Source of the DNA: Clostridia bacterium
Lineage (GTDB): Bacteria > Bacillota > Clostridia > Oscillospirales > Acutalibacteraceae
Direction of reading: 5' to 3'
NCBI GenBank assembly: GCA_017428625.1
Contig: JAFRQM010000042.1
Span: 1 to 64,000, forward strand
DNA: 64,000 nucleotides
Shown here piece after piece: positions 26,945 through 35,074 of the stretch. Every line of letters starts with the position of its first letter. Within the stretch, counting starts at the first letter, position 1. The notes under the pieces are model-generated. The model did not search any database. It had not been told where the DNA came from and saw nothing but the letters and a program-made list of their open reading frames with translations. The translations under genes and the position numbers were made by a program.

Positions 26945-28303
26945 ATGACAGAAAAGGCAGAGAGAAAAAGAAGAAAAAAACTGAGCACAAGCAAAACCGT
27001 CGTGCTTGTTTTCGCGGCGGTAATTGTTCTGGGCACGGTTTTGCTTCTTTTGCCCGTTTCATCGAGAAACGGGGTTTGCTGCGGGCTTAAAACCGCGCTT
27101 TTCACATCCACTTCGGCAACCTGTGTAACCGGGCTTGTTCTAGGAGATACCTGGAGCCTCTGGAGCGGTTTCGGGCAGTTTGTGATTATTGCTCTTATTG
27201 AAATCGGCGGGCTCGGTTTTATGTCGCTCGCCTCTGTTATAATTATTCTGACACGCAGAAAAGCCGGTTTTCAGCACCGTATGCTTGTTGCGGAATCTAT
27301 TAGTTCCGAAGGCAGCGGCGATGTTATGAGAATACAGCGCAATCTGCTCATAGGCTCTTTAAGTGTTGAAACACTCGGAGCTCTTGTTCTGTTTTTAAAG
27401 TTTTTACCGCTTTACGGCGCGTCAAGGGCGCTGAAACTCGGTGTTTTTCACTCTGTATCCGCTTTTTGCAACGCCGGGTTTGACATTATGGGATTTAAAG
27501 TTCCCGGCAGCAGTATGGCACTTATGGCTGATGACCCGGTTGTTTTGCTGACGCTTTCGCTTTTAATTATTTCGGGCGGAATAGGGTTTATCGTCTGGGA
27601 TGAAATAATACGCTTAAAGCCGAAAAAATGGAGCGTTTACACAAAACTCGTTCTTATAACAACGGCTGTTCTGATTTTAATCGGGTGGATTGTTTTCTGC
27701 CTGCTTGAATGGAACAATCCGCAAACTCTCGGCAGTTTTTCAACGCGTTCAAAACTGCTTAACTCTTTTTTTCAATCCGTAACTCTCAGAACTGCGGGCT
27801 TTGCCTCCTTTGACCAGAACGGTCTTACTCAGGCGGGCAAGGCGGTTTCGGATTTTCTTATGTTCATAGGCGGATCTTCGGGTTCAACGGCAGGCGGAAT
27901 CAAAACCGTGACTTTTGTTGTTCTTTTTCTTTTTATTCGCAGCCGTATGCGCGGCAGAGCAGGCACGGATGTTTTTAAACATACAATCTCTGACGAGCAG
28001 GTTATGAACGCGCTTACCCTTTTTATTACAATGGTAACACTCGCCTTTGCAGGCGCCGCGTTTATGTGTGCCGACTCGGGCGTAAACTTCTCAGACGCGC
28101 TGTTTGAGGTGGTTTCCGCGCTCGGCACCGTCGGGCTTTCAACGGGAATCACAGCGGCACTCGGCACTGCCTCGCAGACAATGCTGATAATATTTATGTT
28201 TTTCGGCAGAATCGGAATTATTACAATAAGCATCGGGTTCCTCAAAGGAAATTACACTGAACGCAAATACAGATACTCCGGCACAAATCTTCTTATAGGT
28301 TAA
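26945..28303 (+). CDS. ktrB: Potassium uptake protein, KtrB/TrkH type
   Basis: 452 residues with about ten membrane segments arranged as four membrane-pore-membrane units. The four selectivity-filter loops are visible: TSTSATCVTGLVLGDT, SVSAFCNAGFDIMG, QSVTLRTAGFASFD and VVSALGTVGLSTG. The C-terminus IGILKG-like FLKGNYTERKYRY is typical of KtrB. It forms the membrane channel of a Ktr system with the RCK protein encoded nine bases downstream, importing K+ with Na+ or H+. A weak AGGG/CCCT hairpin lies between it and the esterase gene. Confidence 0.93.
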   Translation: MTEKAERKRRKKLSTSKTVVLVFAAVIVLGTVLLLLPVSSRNGVCCGLKTALFTSTSATCVTGLVLGDTWSLWSGFGQFVIIALIEIGGLGFMSLASVIIILTRRKAGFQHRMLVAESISSEGSGDVMRIQRNLLIGSLSVETLGALVLFLKFLPLYGASRALKLGVFHSVSAFCNAGFDIMGFKVPGSSMALMADDPVVLLTLSLLIISGGIGFIVWDEIIRLKPKKWSVYTKLVLITTAVLILIGWIVFCLLEWNNPQTLGSFSTRSKLLNSFFQSVTLRTAGFASFDQNGLTQAGKAVSDFLMFIGGSSGSTAGGIKTVTFVVLFLFIRSRMRGRAGTDVFKHTISDEQVMNALTLFITMVTLAFAGAAFMCADSGVNFSDALFEVVSALGTVGLSTGITAALGTASQTMLIIFMFFGRIGIITISIGFLKGNYTERKYRYSGTNLLIG

Positions 28304-28312
28304 GGTGATAAT

Positions 28313-28966
28313 ATGAAATCTTTTGCGGTTATAGGGCTCGGCAGATTCGGTTCACGCCTTGCTGTCAACCTCTACAACAACGGCGCGGATGTAATTGCAA
28401 TTGACGTTGACGGCAGCTGCGTTGACAAAATCGGAGACAGCGTCACACAGGCAGTTGTCGCGGACGCCTGCGACATAGCGCTTCTGAAAAGGCTCGGTGT
28501 TGACTCCTGCGATTATGCCGTTGTGGCAATAGGCAGCAATCTCGGCGTTTCAACGCTTGTAACAATGAATTTAAGTGAACTCGGCATTGAGAACATAATA
28601 TGCAAAGCGAGCAACTCAACGCATAAAACCATACTTGAAAAGCTCGGCGCAAAGCAGGTTTACATACCGGAACACGAGTTTGCGGACCGCCTTGCTTTAA
28701 GCCTTATTTCATCTGACAGAACCATAATGGATTTTATTGAACTCTCCGACAAATATGCCATTGACGAAACACAGGTTCCCAAACCCTGGGCAGGCAAAAA
28801 GGTGGGCGACATCAACATACGCGCAAGACACGGCGTCAATATTATCGGAATACGCCGCGGTGATGACATTGATGTTGAGATAACACCCGACACACTGCTT
28901 GATGAAAACGCCGTGCTTATACTGCTCGGGACATACGACGCACTGAAAAAGATAAGCAAAATATAA
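28313..28966 (+). CDS. ktrA: Potassium uptake regulatory subunit, KtrA/TrkA type
   Basis: 217 residues. An RCK_N Rossmann domain begins SFAVIGLGRFGSRLA with the nucleotide loop GLGRFG and the acidic residue in VIAIDVD. An RCK_C domain follows from about residue 135, ending DTLLDENAVLILLG. It forms the cytoplasmic gating ring on KtrB and binds ATP/ADP; family members may also bind c-di-AMP. AAGGTGATA precedes the ATG. The pair ends at a strong terminator. Confidence 0.93.
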   Translation: MKSFAVIGLGRFGSRLAVNLYNNGADVIAIDVDGSCVDKIGDSVTQAVVADACDIALLKRLGVDSCDYAVVAIGSNLGVSTLVTMNLSELGIENIICKASNSTHKTILEKLGAKQVYIPEHEFADRLALSLISSDRTIMDFIELSDKYAIDETQVPKPWAGKKVGDINIRARHGVNIIGIRRGDDIDVEITPDTLLDENAVLILLGTYDALKKISKI

Positions 28967-28979
28967 ATAAAGCCACAAA

Positions 28980-29015
28980 AACGGAGCAGTCCCGAAGGAC
29001 CGCTCCGTTATATTA
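28980..29015. terminator. Shared terminator of ktrA and the alcohol dehydrogenase gene
   Basis: AACGGAGC-A-GTCC pairs with GGAC-C-GCTCCGTT around CGAA, with one mismatch. A TATATTATTG tail follows on the plus strand and A/T on the minus. Confidence 0.75.
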
Positions 29016-29021
29016 TTGTGA

Positions 29022-30233
29022 TTATTCTTTCGGCATAAGACTCTTTATGAGGACCACGCAGTCTGCCTTATCCATAATTTTCGGAACGGGATAAAGCGGA
29101 TTGCCCTCAGCGAGAGCACGCTCGGCAATGAGAGGAATATCCTCTTCTTTGATTTTGTCAATGGATGACGGAATATTCATTTTCGCATTGAGTTCACGCA
29201 CGGCGGCAATAAAGTTCTTTGCCTTTTCGGCATTGTCCGCTCCGCTTACGCCTACGGCGTCGGCAAGGTCGGCGAGTCTGTCATAAGCCGCTTTGCCGTA
29301 ATAATCGAGAACATATGGCAGAATAACCGACATAGCGAGACCGTGGGGCACGCCATACATACCGCCGAGATTATGACCGATTGCGTGAACATAGCCCACA
29401 TAAGCCCTGGTGAACGCAATACCCGCATAGTGTGAGGCGAGCAGCATATTTTCACGCGCCTCAATGTTTTTACCGTCTTCATAGGCGTTGTAAAGATTTT
29501 CAAAAATAAGTTTAACAGCCTGAACCGCTCTTTGGGCGGTTTCTTTTGTGTTTGACCTGCCGATATATGCCTCAACGGCGTGAGTGAGGGCATCCATTCC
29601 TGTTGTGGATGTGATATGAGGAGGAAGGCCTACGGTGAGTTCCGGGTCAAGAATTGCATAGCCGGGGCGCAGGCAGAGGTCATTGATTGCGTATTTTTCG
29701 TGTGTGTCGGGGTCGGAGACAACTGCCGCGATTGTGGTCTCAGAGCCGGTGCCTGCTGTTGTGGGAACAGCGAAAAAAGGCATAAGTTTTTTGCGAACTT
29801 TAAGAACGCCTTTCATTTTCTGAACGGTCTGATTGGGTTTAACAACTCTTGCGCCCGCCGCCTTTGCGCAGTCCATCGGCGAACCGCCGCCGAAAGCGAT
29901 TATCGCTTCACAGCCGTTGTCAATGTAAAGCTGTTTGGCCTCTTCAATATTCGGAATTGTGGGGTTGGGCTGCACACCGTCATAAACAACATAGTCAATG
30001 CCCTTGCTCTTAAGCCCCTCAAAAAGGGAGTCAAGCAGGTTAAGACTCATAAGACCTTTGTCGGTTACAATCATAACCTTTCTGATGCCATTCTGTTTAA
30101 TAAGATAAGGCAGTTTTTTTATGCAACCGGCGCCCCTGATAATTGAAGGTTCTTTCCACGGGAGCATATCCGAGGTGATTTTCATCACCTTCTGATAGGT
30201 TCTGCAATAAGCAACTTTTGCGTTTGAAGGCAT
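29022..30233 (-). CDS. Iron-containing alcohol dehydrogenase
   Basis: 403 residues. The NAD-binding motif GGGSPMDCAKAAGA and the family-III signature ATTAGTGSE-like PTTAGTGSETTIAAV are present. Iron ligands lie in TGMDALTHAVEAYI and in YVHAIGHNLGGMYGVPHGLA. Such enzymes interconvert alcohols and aldehydes, often in fermentation, and the precise substrate is open. The ATG follows AAAGGAA. It is 38 bases after the lipoprotein gene and may share its transcript. Confidence 0.9.
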   Translation of the reverse strand: MPSNAKVAYCRTYQKVMKITSDMLPWKEPSIIRGAGCIKKLPYLIKQNGIRKVMIVTDKGLMSLNLLDSLFEGLKSKGIDYVVYDGVQPNPTIPNIEEAKQLYIDNGCEAIIAFGGGSPMDCAKAAGARVVKPNQTVQKMKGVLKVRKKLMPFFAVPTTAGTGSETTIAAVVSDPDTHEKYAINDLCLRPGYAILDPELTVGLPPHITSTTGMDALTHAVEAYIGRSNTKETAQRAVQAVKLIFENLYNAYEDGKNIEARENMLLASHYAGIAFTRAYVGYVHAIGHNLGGMYGVPHGLAMSVILPYVLDYYGKAAYDRLADLADAVGVSGADNAEKAKNFIAAVRELNAKMNIPSSIDKIKEEDIPLIAERALAEGNPLYPVPKIMDKADCVVLIKSLMPKE

Positions 30234-30271
30234 AACATTATTTCCTTTCTGTATGTTATTATCAGCGTGTT

Positions 30272-31183
30272 TTATTGAGCTTCTTCGGGATTTGTTCTGT
30301 CAATTTTGTATTCAACCGTGTAGGTGTAGAGGAAGCACACGGGCACTTCGCCGACGGAGGCGAGTTTGCCTTTGCCCGTAACAACAGTGTTCACATTGAC
30401 GCCTTTTATATATTTAATTGAAAGAACTTCGTCTGTCTGAATATCCGTTACAATCTCAATAACGCAGTTGACATACTCAAATTTTGTGGCGGATTTGTCA
30501 ATTTCCATATAATCCGTCGCCTTGTCAAACTCGGCATAGACAGCGTCAACATCTTCTTTGTCGAAGTTAGCGTCAACAACAGCTTCGGGAACGGGAGATT
30601 TAAGCGTTATGACAACCGTTCTTGTTGTGTCGCCGTCAACGCAGGTTGAACTCTCAACATCATACGCGGTAAGCGTGCTGACATATTCTGCCCCGGGAAG
30701 AGCGTCATTAAGTTCGTTTGTGTATTCGGTTGAGGTTGTGTCTTTTGTGACAAGCATATATTTTTTGAGCGATTCAATCGCGGCGTTAACATAAGTGTTG
30801 TCGCTCATCGGAATACTGTTACCTTCGGCATCCTGCTGTTTGCCGATGCTTTTGCCTTCGCTTCTTGTAACGACGGCGGTTGTTGAGCCGTCAACAAGAG
30901 CGTTGACATTTACATTATAGTATTCGAGCAGTTTTTCGTTTTTTGCGGCAATGCCCGCTTCGTCAAGCACGGTGGTGCTGTCGATGGTGTTGCCTTCACC
31001 GTCAAGGTAATGTGTAACGCCGTCGCCTGAAACTTTATAAAGTTGTTCCGTCGGCAGGTCGGATGTGCGTTTGAAAACCGTAGTTTCCTCTTCTGTTTCG
31101 GGTATGATGCTGCAACCCGCAAATGCGAAAAGCATTACGAAAACAAGCACAAACGAAACAAGCGCAAGAAAGTTTTTATTCAT
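30272..31183 (-). CDS. Lipoprotein of unknown function
   Basis: 303 residues. The ATG at 31183 lies about eight bases after AAAGGAG; longer frames have no ribosome site. The N-terminus MNKNFLALVSFVLVFVMLF runs into the lipobox FAGC with Cys24, so the mature protein is lipid-anchored outside the membrane. The rest is hydrophilic and Thr/Val/Asp-rich without Cys clusters or enzyme motifs. No family recognised. A perfect inverted repeat in its 5' untranslated region suggests regulation. Confidence 0.75.
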   Translation of the reverse strand: MNKNFLALVSFVLVFVMLFAFAGCSIIPETEEETTVFKRTSDLPTEQLYKVSGDGVTHYLDGEGNTIDSTTVLDEAGIAAKNEKLLEYYNVNVNALVDGSTTAVVTRSEGKSIGKQQDAEGNSIPMSDNTYVNAAIESLKKYMLVTKDTTSTEYTNELNDALPGAEYVSTLTAYDVESSTCVDGDTTRTVVITLKSPVPEAVVDANFDKEDVDAVYAEFDKATDYMEIDKSATKFEYVNCVIEIVTDIQTDEVLSIKYIKGVNVNTVVTGKGKLASVGEVPVCFLYTYTVEYKIDRTNPEEAQ

Positions 31184-31266
31184 AATAGTATTCTCCTTTC
31201 GGAATATCGGGTTTGAGTTTTGCTGAGGGAAACGCTGATTAAATAGGGTGCGCAGAAAGGTGAGCA

Positions 31267-31295
31267 GATTTTTCGCTTGATGAAGGCGAAAAATC
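31267..31295 (-). promoter_or_regulatory. Perfect 10-9-10 inverted repeat, candidate operator or leader hairpin
   Basis: GATTTTTCGC (31267-31276) and GCGAAAAATC (31286-31295) flank nine bases. A TATAAT (31321-31326 on the minus strand) upstream would place the repeat about 20-45 bases into the lipoprotein transcript. It is not a terminator because no T-run follows. Confidence 0.45.
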
Positions 31296-31340
31296 ACAAG
31301 AATAATTGGTTTATTTCAAGATTATAAAACATAATCAAAC

Positions 31341-31369
31341 GGAAAATATGCCGCCGTTATATGTGCGGC
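31341..31369 (-). terminator. Weak terminator after the M28 peptidase gene
   Basis: GCCGC and GCGGC pair around ten bases. Read leftward the tail is ATATTTTCC, four bases past the peptidase stop. The stem is short. Confidence 0.45.
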
Positions 31370-31372
31370 GTT

Positions 31373-32674
31373 TTAATCAGTCTTTCCCTGAACATTGAGC
31401 CCTTTTTCATCAAAAAGGAAAAGCGTTTCAAGGCAGATATCAACTCCCGCCTCAACTGTTTTAAGGTCAAGATTGTCGGCTGTGTCGAGCCTTGTGTGGT
31501 AATAACGCGCGGGAGCGGGATCCATCGCGGCAAAGCAGGTGGCTTTCATTCCGCCCTGAGTGATAGCCGCGGCATCCGATGAACCAAAGAAAACACTCTT
31601 GTAGGGCAGGTCGTAGCCCGCGACTGCGGCGCCTTCTTTGACTAATTTTGAAACTTCGGGGCTGTTCTTTACGGTGCCCGTCATATCTTTGCTGTAAACA
31701 CCCATATAGTCAAAATCACGCACAGTGTCAAGCCCGAAGAAAACTGTTTCAACATCCTTCTGTGAGGCAAATTCTTTTGCGTGAGCCTTTGCGAACGCTT
31801 TGGCGCCTCTCAGACCCGCCTCCTCAGAGCCGGTGAGAACAACCATAACTTCGGTGTTTTCAAGTTGAATGTTGTGGTCCTGCAAAAATCTCGGAACAGC
31901 CATTGAGCAAAGGCAACCGGTCAGATTGTCGTTTGCCCCCTCAACGGGTCTTTTCGGATTGTAAAAAAACAGGCAGAAAATGTAAACGGGTGTGAAACAG
32001 AGGGCGACGATTGAAAGAATAAAAATAATTCTGTTTGAGGAAATATCCGTGCCCGTTGCCGAAAGAACAAGCGTGATTACCGAAACAACCGAAACAAACA
32101 CGCAGCCGCCGAGACCGAGACCGATAACTGATGTAAGCAGTTTTGGACCGCCGAGGTAAGTGAACCACCATTCGGGGGCGGAATCCGCATGGCCCGAAAA
32201 GATTATTCTTCTTTTGACTTCCCCTGCCGGCTTGCGAACGGCGACGACATTGTGGCTCGTCTTTTTGGGAAAGAACACATCAAGAGCCTGTTTATAAAAG
32301 AGAAATTCAAAAACCACAAAGAAGAGGCCTATCGCAAGAAGTCCGGTGCCTATGGCTGTGAAAATGAGTGACTGATTGGGAATCCAGTTCCAGTGTGAGA
32401 GGAAAAGCAGAACAGTGCCGGCGACTCCGCAGAAAACAAGCAGTTCCACCCAGCCCATAAAGGCGGCAGGCGCAAGTCTGAATTCCTCAATTTTAACATC
32501 ATCACATGAGGTTTTCAGGTCTTCGGCCATCATCTGCTGCGCCTTGAGTTCCTGTTCCGAGCCTGAAGGTCTGGGTCCTGTCTCCTTGCATATTTTTTTG
32601 ATGTTTTTAACAACATAATTTGCATACATTCTGCGTTCGGATTCGTATCTTTCAACGCTTTGCCTTGCTGTCAA
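31373..32674 (-). CDS. Membrane-embedded M28-family metallopeptidase
   Basis: 433 residues. After an N-terminal cytoplasmic-like segment (KETGPRPSGSEQELKAQQMM) come two membrane helices near residues 70-125, with two more near 190-240. The M28 zinc ligands are in order: SGHADSAPEW, GANDNLTGC, LTGSEEAGLRGA, SSDAAA and YYHTRLDTADN. The family are zinc aminopeptidases or carboxypeptidases. The start appears to be TTG at 32674, eight bases after AAAGGGG; an ATG overlapping the ribosome site is in another frame and stops at once. Substrate unknown. Confidence 0.85.
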   Translation of the reverse strand: MTARQSVERYESERRMYANYVVKNIKKICKETGPRPSGSEQELKAQQMMAEDLKTSCDDVKIEEFRLAPAAFMGWVELLVFCGVAGTVLLFLSHWNWIPNQSLIFTAIGTGLLAIGLFFVVFEFLFYKQALDVFFPKKTSHNVVAVRKPAGEVKRRIIFSGHADSAPEWWFTYLGGPKLLTSVIGLGLGGCVFVSVVSVITLVLSATGTDISSNRIIFILSIVALCFTPVYIFCLFFYNPKRPVEGANDNLTGCLCSMAVPRFLQDHNIQLENTEVMVVLTGSEEAGLRGAKAFAKAHAKEFASQKDVETVFFGLDTVRDFDYMGVYSKDMTGTVKNSPEVSKLVKEGAAVAGYDLPYKSVFFGSSDAAAITQGGMKATCFAAMDPAPARYYHTRLDTADNLDLKTVEAGVDICLETLFLFDEKGLNVQGKTD

Positions 32675-32729
32675 AACAACATCCCCTTTCCGTAAAAAAT
32701 TTTTAAAAAATATATAATAATTGCAGATA

Positions 32730-32758
32730 TTGACTTTTTAAACCGATTTGACTACAAT
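32730..32758 (+). promoter_or_regulatory. Promoter of the VanY-like gene
   Basis: TTGACT (32730-32735), 17 bases, TACAAT (32753-32758). Confidence 0.65.
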
Positions 32759-32791
32759 ATGTATTAATCTTTTTAAGAAGTGAGAACAAAA

Positions 32792-33838
32792 ATGAACACA
32801 AAAAATAAAATTCTGTTTATAGCTGTCGCCGCGGTTGTGGCGGTTTTCAGCGGAGCCGTGCTCGGCGTTGTTTCAACAAGAAGAGCGATGCCTGTCGCAA
32901 CGCCGCAGGAAAGCGAAACTTCGAGCGAGATTCAGAGTGAAACGCAAAGCGTTCACGAGTCATATATTGATGAAGAGGGTGAAACAATAACCTTCCCCGT
33001 TCCTGACGGAACTCTGCCCGAACAGACAACCGAAACGGTTAGTGAAGAAACAACAACCAAAAAGAGCTTTTTCAGCAGAAAAGAAACTTCGACGCTGTCA
33101 CGGGTGACTGAGACTGTAAAAACAACGGTTGCAACGAAAGCCCCGTCAACATCCGAAAGGGTTACCGAACCTATTACGCAGACTGCAGGAATCACTACAG
33201 CCGCTCAGGGCAAAATTGCGAATTATGAATACGCCTATGCGGGCTTTAACCCGAGTTACGCGGAAATCAACAGCGCTAACTGGAATCTTCTGCTGGTAAA
33301 CCGCGACTATATTCTGCCCGATAATTATGTTCCGCAACTCGCGCCGTCTGTTACGAACGACCCGTCAAGCTGCAAACTTGACTACCGTGTTGCTCCGCAC
33401 TATAACGAGATGTATCTCGCGGCGAAAGAGGACGGAATTATTCTCACTCCCGTTTCGGGCTACCGCTCGCTTAGCAGGCAGAGAAACAACCTGAACAATA
33501 AAATAGCGTATTATCAGAATCTCGGTTATGACAAGGTGACCGCCACACAGAAGGCGGCTGAAAGAATACTGCCGCCCGGCACCAGCGAACACAACGCCGG
33601 TATGGCAATGGATATTATTACGGCTGATTCAACCGCGGGCTTCCAATACACAAAGGAATACAAATGGCTTGAGGAACACGCAGCGGATTACGGGTTTATT
33701 CTGAGATATCCCGAAAACAAACAGAATATAACGAAGATTATATATGAGCCCTGGCACTGGAGATATGTAGGCGTTGCCGCCGCGAAAGCGATGAAGGCAA
33801 GCGGTCAGTGCCTTGAGGAATATCTCGGAAAAGTTTAA
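32792..33838 (+). CDS. VanY-like D-alanyl-D-alanine carboxypeptidase (M15)
   Basis: 348 residues. One N-terminal membrane anchor (FIAVAAVVAVFSGAVLGVV) is followed by a Ser/Thr/Glu-rich linker to about residue 140, typical of a wall-crossing stalk. The M15B catalytic domain carries VSGYRSLSRQ, the zinc motif TSEHNAGMAMDI and EPWHWRYVG. It removes the terminal D-Ala from peptidoglycan stem peptides outside the membrane. The ATG at 32792 follows AAGAAGTGAG. It is monocistronic with its own promoter and terminator. There is no van cluster nearby, so this is a housekeeping wall enzyme, not evidence of resistance. Confidence 0.9.
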   Translation: MNTKNKILFIAVAAVVAVFSGAVLGVVSTRRAMPVATPQESETSSEIQSETQSVHESYIDEEGETITFPVPDGTLPEQTTETVSEETTTKKSFFSRKETSTLSRVTETVKTTVATKAPSTSERVTEPITQTAGITTAAQGKIANYEYAYAGFNPSYAEINSANWNLLLVNRDYILPDNYVPQLAPSVTNDPSSCKLDYRVAPHYNEMYLAAKEDGIILTPVSGYRSLSRQRNNLNNKIAYYQNLGYDKVTATQKAAERILPPGTSEHNAGMAMDIITADSTAGFQYTKEYKWLEEHAADYGFILRYPENKQNITKIIYEPWHWRYVGVAAAKAMKASGQCLEEYLGKV

Positions 33839-33846
33839 TCATAAGG

Positions 33847-33872
33847 GAGGCGGATAACCGCCTCTTTTTTTA
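33847..33872 (+). terminator. Terminator of the VanY-like gene
   Basis: GAGGCGG and CCGCCTC pair perfectly around ATAA and are followed by TTTTTTTATTT. It abuts the end of the convergent sugar transferase gene. Confidence 0.88.
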
Positions 33873-34445
33873 TTTGTTTTCTGCCCCCTCGGTAATATTC
33901 TCACGGCGGAGGACAACAAGAACAGTTCTTATGAGAATTTTTATATCAAAAAGTATGCTTTGCTTTTCAACATACTCTTTGTCATACAAAGCCTTTGTTT
34001 CATCATCAAGGGCGTCTCTGCCGTTTATCTGCGCCCAGCCCGTAACACCGGGGCGGACTTTATAAACACCGTATGCCTCGCGCAGTGCGTGAATCTCTTT
34101 TTCTTCTGGAATGAGCGGACGGGGGCCGACAATGCTCATTGAGCCGTTGAGAACATTGACAAGCTGAAGCAGTTCATCAATGCTTGTTTTTCTTAAAATT
34201 CTGCCGCTTCCGGTAATCTGTTCGTCTGATTCTTTCAACTCGCCCGTTGCGGCGGATCGGGTGTTCTTCTTCATAGTGCGGAATTTGTAAATTGTAAACA
34301 ACTGAGCGTCTTTGCCGATTCTTTTCTGCCTGAAAACGACAGGCAGACCGTCATCAATAAAAATGATGACAGCCGTAAGCGCCAGAAGTGGCGAAAGAAT
34401 TATAAGACCTGACAGGCTTATAATCACATCAAAAAATCGCTTCAT
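33870..34445 (-). CDS. Undecaprenyl-phosphate sugar-1-phosphate transferase
   Basis: 191 residues, the short single-helix form (WcaJ/PglC-like core). The N-terminal reentrant helix is FFDVIISLSGLIILSPLLAL. It is followed by FRQKRIGKDAQLFTIYKFRT, the catalytic region SIDELLQLVNVLNGSMS with VGPRPLIPEE, and RPGVTGWAQINGRD. It starts glycan assembly by moving a sugar phosphate onto undecaprenyl phosphate at the inner membrane face. Its ATG overlaps the cyclase stop (ATGA), so the two are translationally coupled. No other glycan genes are nearby, which is unusual for this family. Confidence 0.9.
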   Translation of the reverse strand: MKRFFDVIISLSGLIILSPLLALTAVIIFIDDGLPVVFRQKRIGKDAQLFTIYKFRTMKKNTRSAATGELKESDEQITGSGRILRKTSIDELLQLVNVLNGSMSIVGPRPLIPEEKEIHALREAYGVYKVRPGVTGWAQINGRDALDDETKALYDKEYVEKQSILFDIKILIRTVLVVLRRENITEGAENK

Positions 34446-35050
34446 TCGTTATTACCGCTCCAGAATATATAATCGCTGATAAGCACCGCCCGAACGGGAG
34501 CCGCCTCCGCGCCTTCAATCTTTACGGGAGGGGCAAACAGAAAATATCTGCCCGGACGGACTTGTGACAAATCGAGGTTTTCGAGTATGCAGATCCCCTC
34601 GCGCAGAAATGCTCTGTGGGGCTCTTTTTCGTTGCCCTCACAGCCTACCGACAGGGAATCGGTGCCGATAAGTTTTATGCCGAGTTGGGCTATGTATTCG
34701 GCAGCGCTGTCCATAAAGAACGCTTTGCCGCCGCCTTTGATGAGAAGGCGCTGACAGCCCTCGGGCAAAAGCGTCACGGCGTCCTCGCCCGTGATAATTC
34801 CGGGGCGCACCTCAACAACACGGCACTCCCCTATGAACGCGTCGGGCGGGCAGGTTTCAATGCTTTCGCCGTCATCAATAAAATGCAGGGGCGCGTCAAC
34901 ATGAGTGCCGGTATGAAGGCACATTGAAATTGAACTGAGATTGTAGCAGCAGTCATCGTTCATACTCTCAAGGCGGGTAAGTTCGGGTAATGGATCGCCC
35001 GGATAAACCTCCGACTGCATAACATCGCGCGAAATGTCAATAATTTTCAT
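34442..35050 (-). CDS. Cyclase family protein (kynurenine formamidase-like)
   Basis: 202 residues, normal for the family. The metal-binding signature is CLHTGTHVDAPLHF (H-x-G-T-H-x-D-x-P-x-H) near residue 45, preceded by YPGDPLPE. The C-terminal HRAFLREGICILENLDLSQV is also typical. Members hydrolyse amide or ester bonds, for example N-formylkynurenine, but many are of unknown substrate. It is 24 bases after prfB and overlaps the sugar transferase by four bases. Confidence 0.85.
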   Translation of the reverse strand: MKIIDISRDVMQSEVYPGDPLPELTRLESMNDDCCYNLSSISMCLHTGTHVDAPLHFIDDGESIETCPPDAFIGECRVVEVRPGIITGEDAVTLLPEGCQRLLIKGGGKAFFMDSAAEYIAQLGIKLIGTDSLSVGCEGNEKEPHRAFLREGICILENLDLSQVRPGRYFLFAPPVKIEGAEAAPVRAVLISDYIFWSGNNE

Positions 35051-35074
35051 CCGTCACCGCTCCGGCAGAAAAAA

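Noticed and set aside
32792..33838. Vancomycin resistance determinant
   Set aside because: VanY-like M15 carboxypeptidases are common wall enzymes; no vanH, ligase, vanX or two-component genes are nearby.
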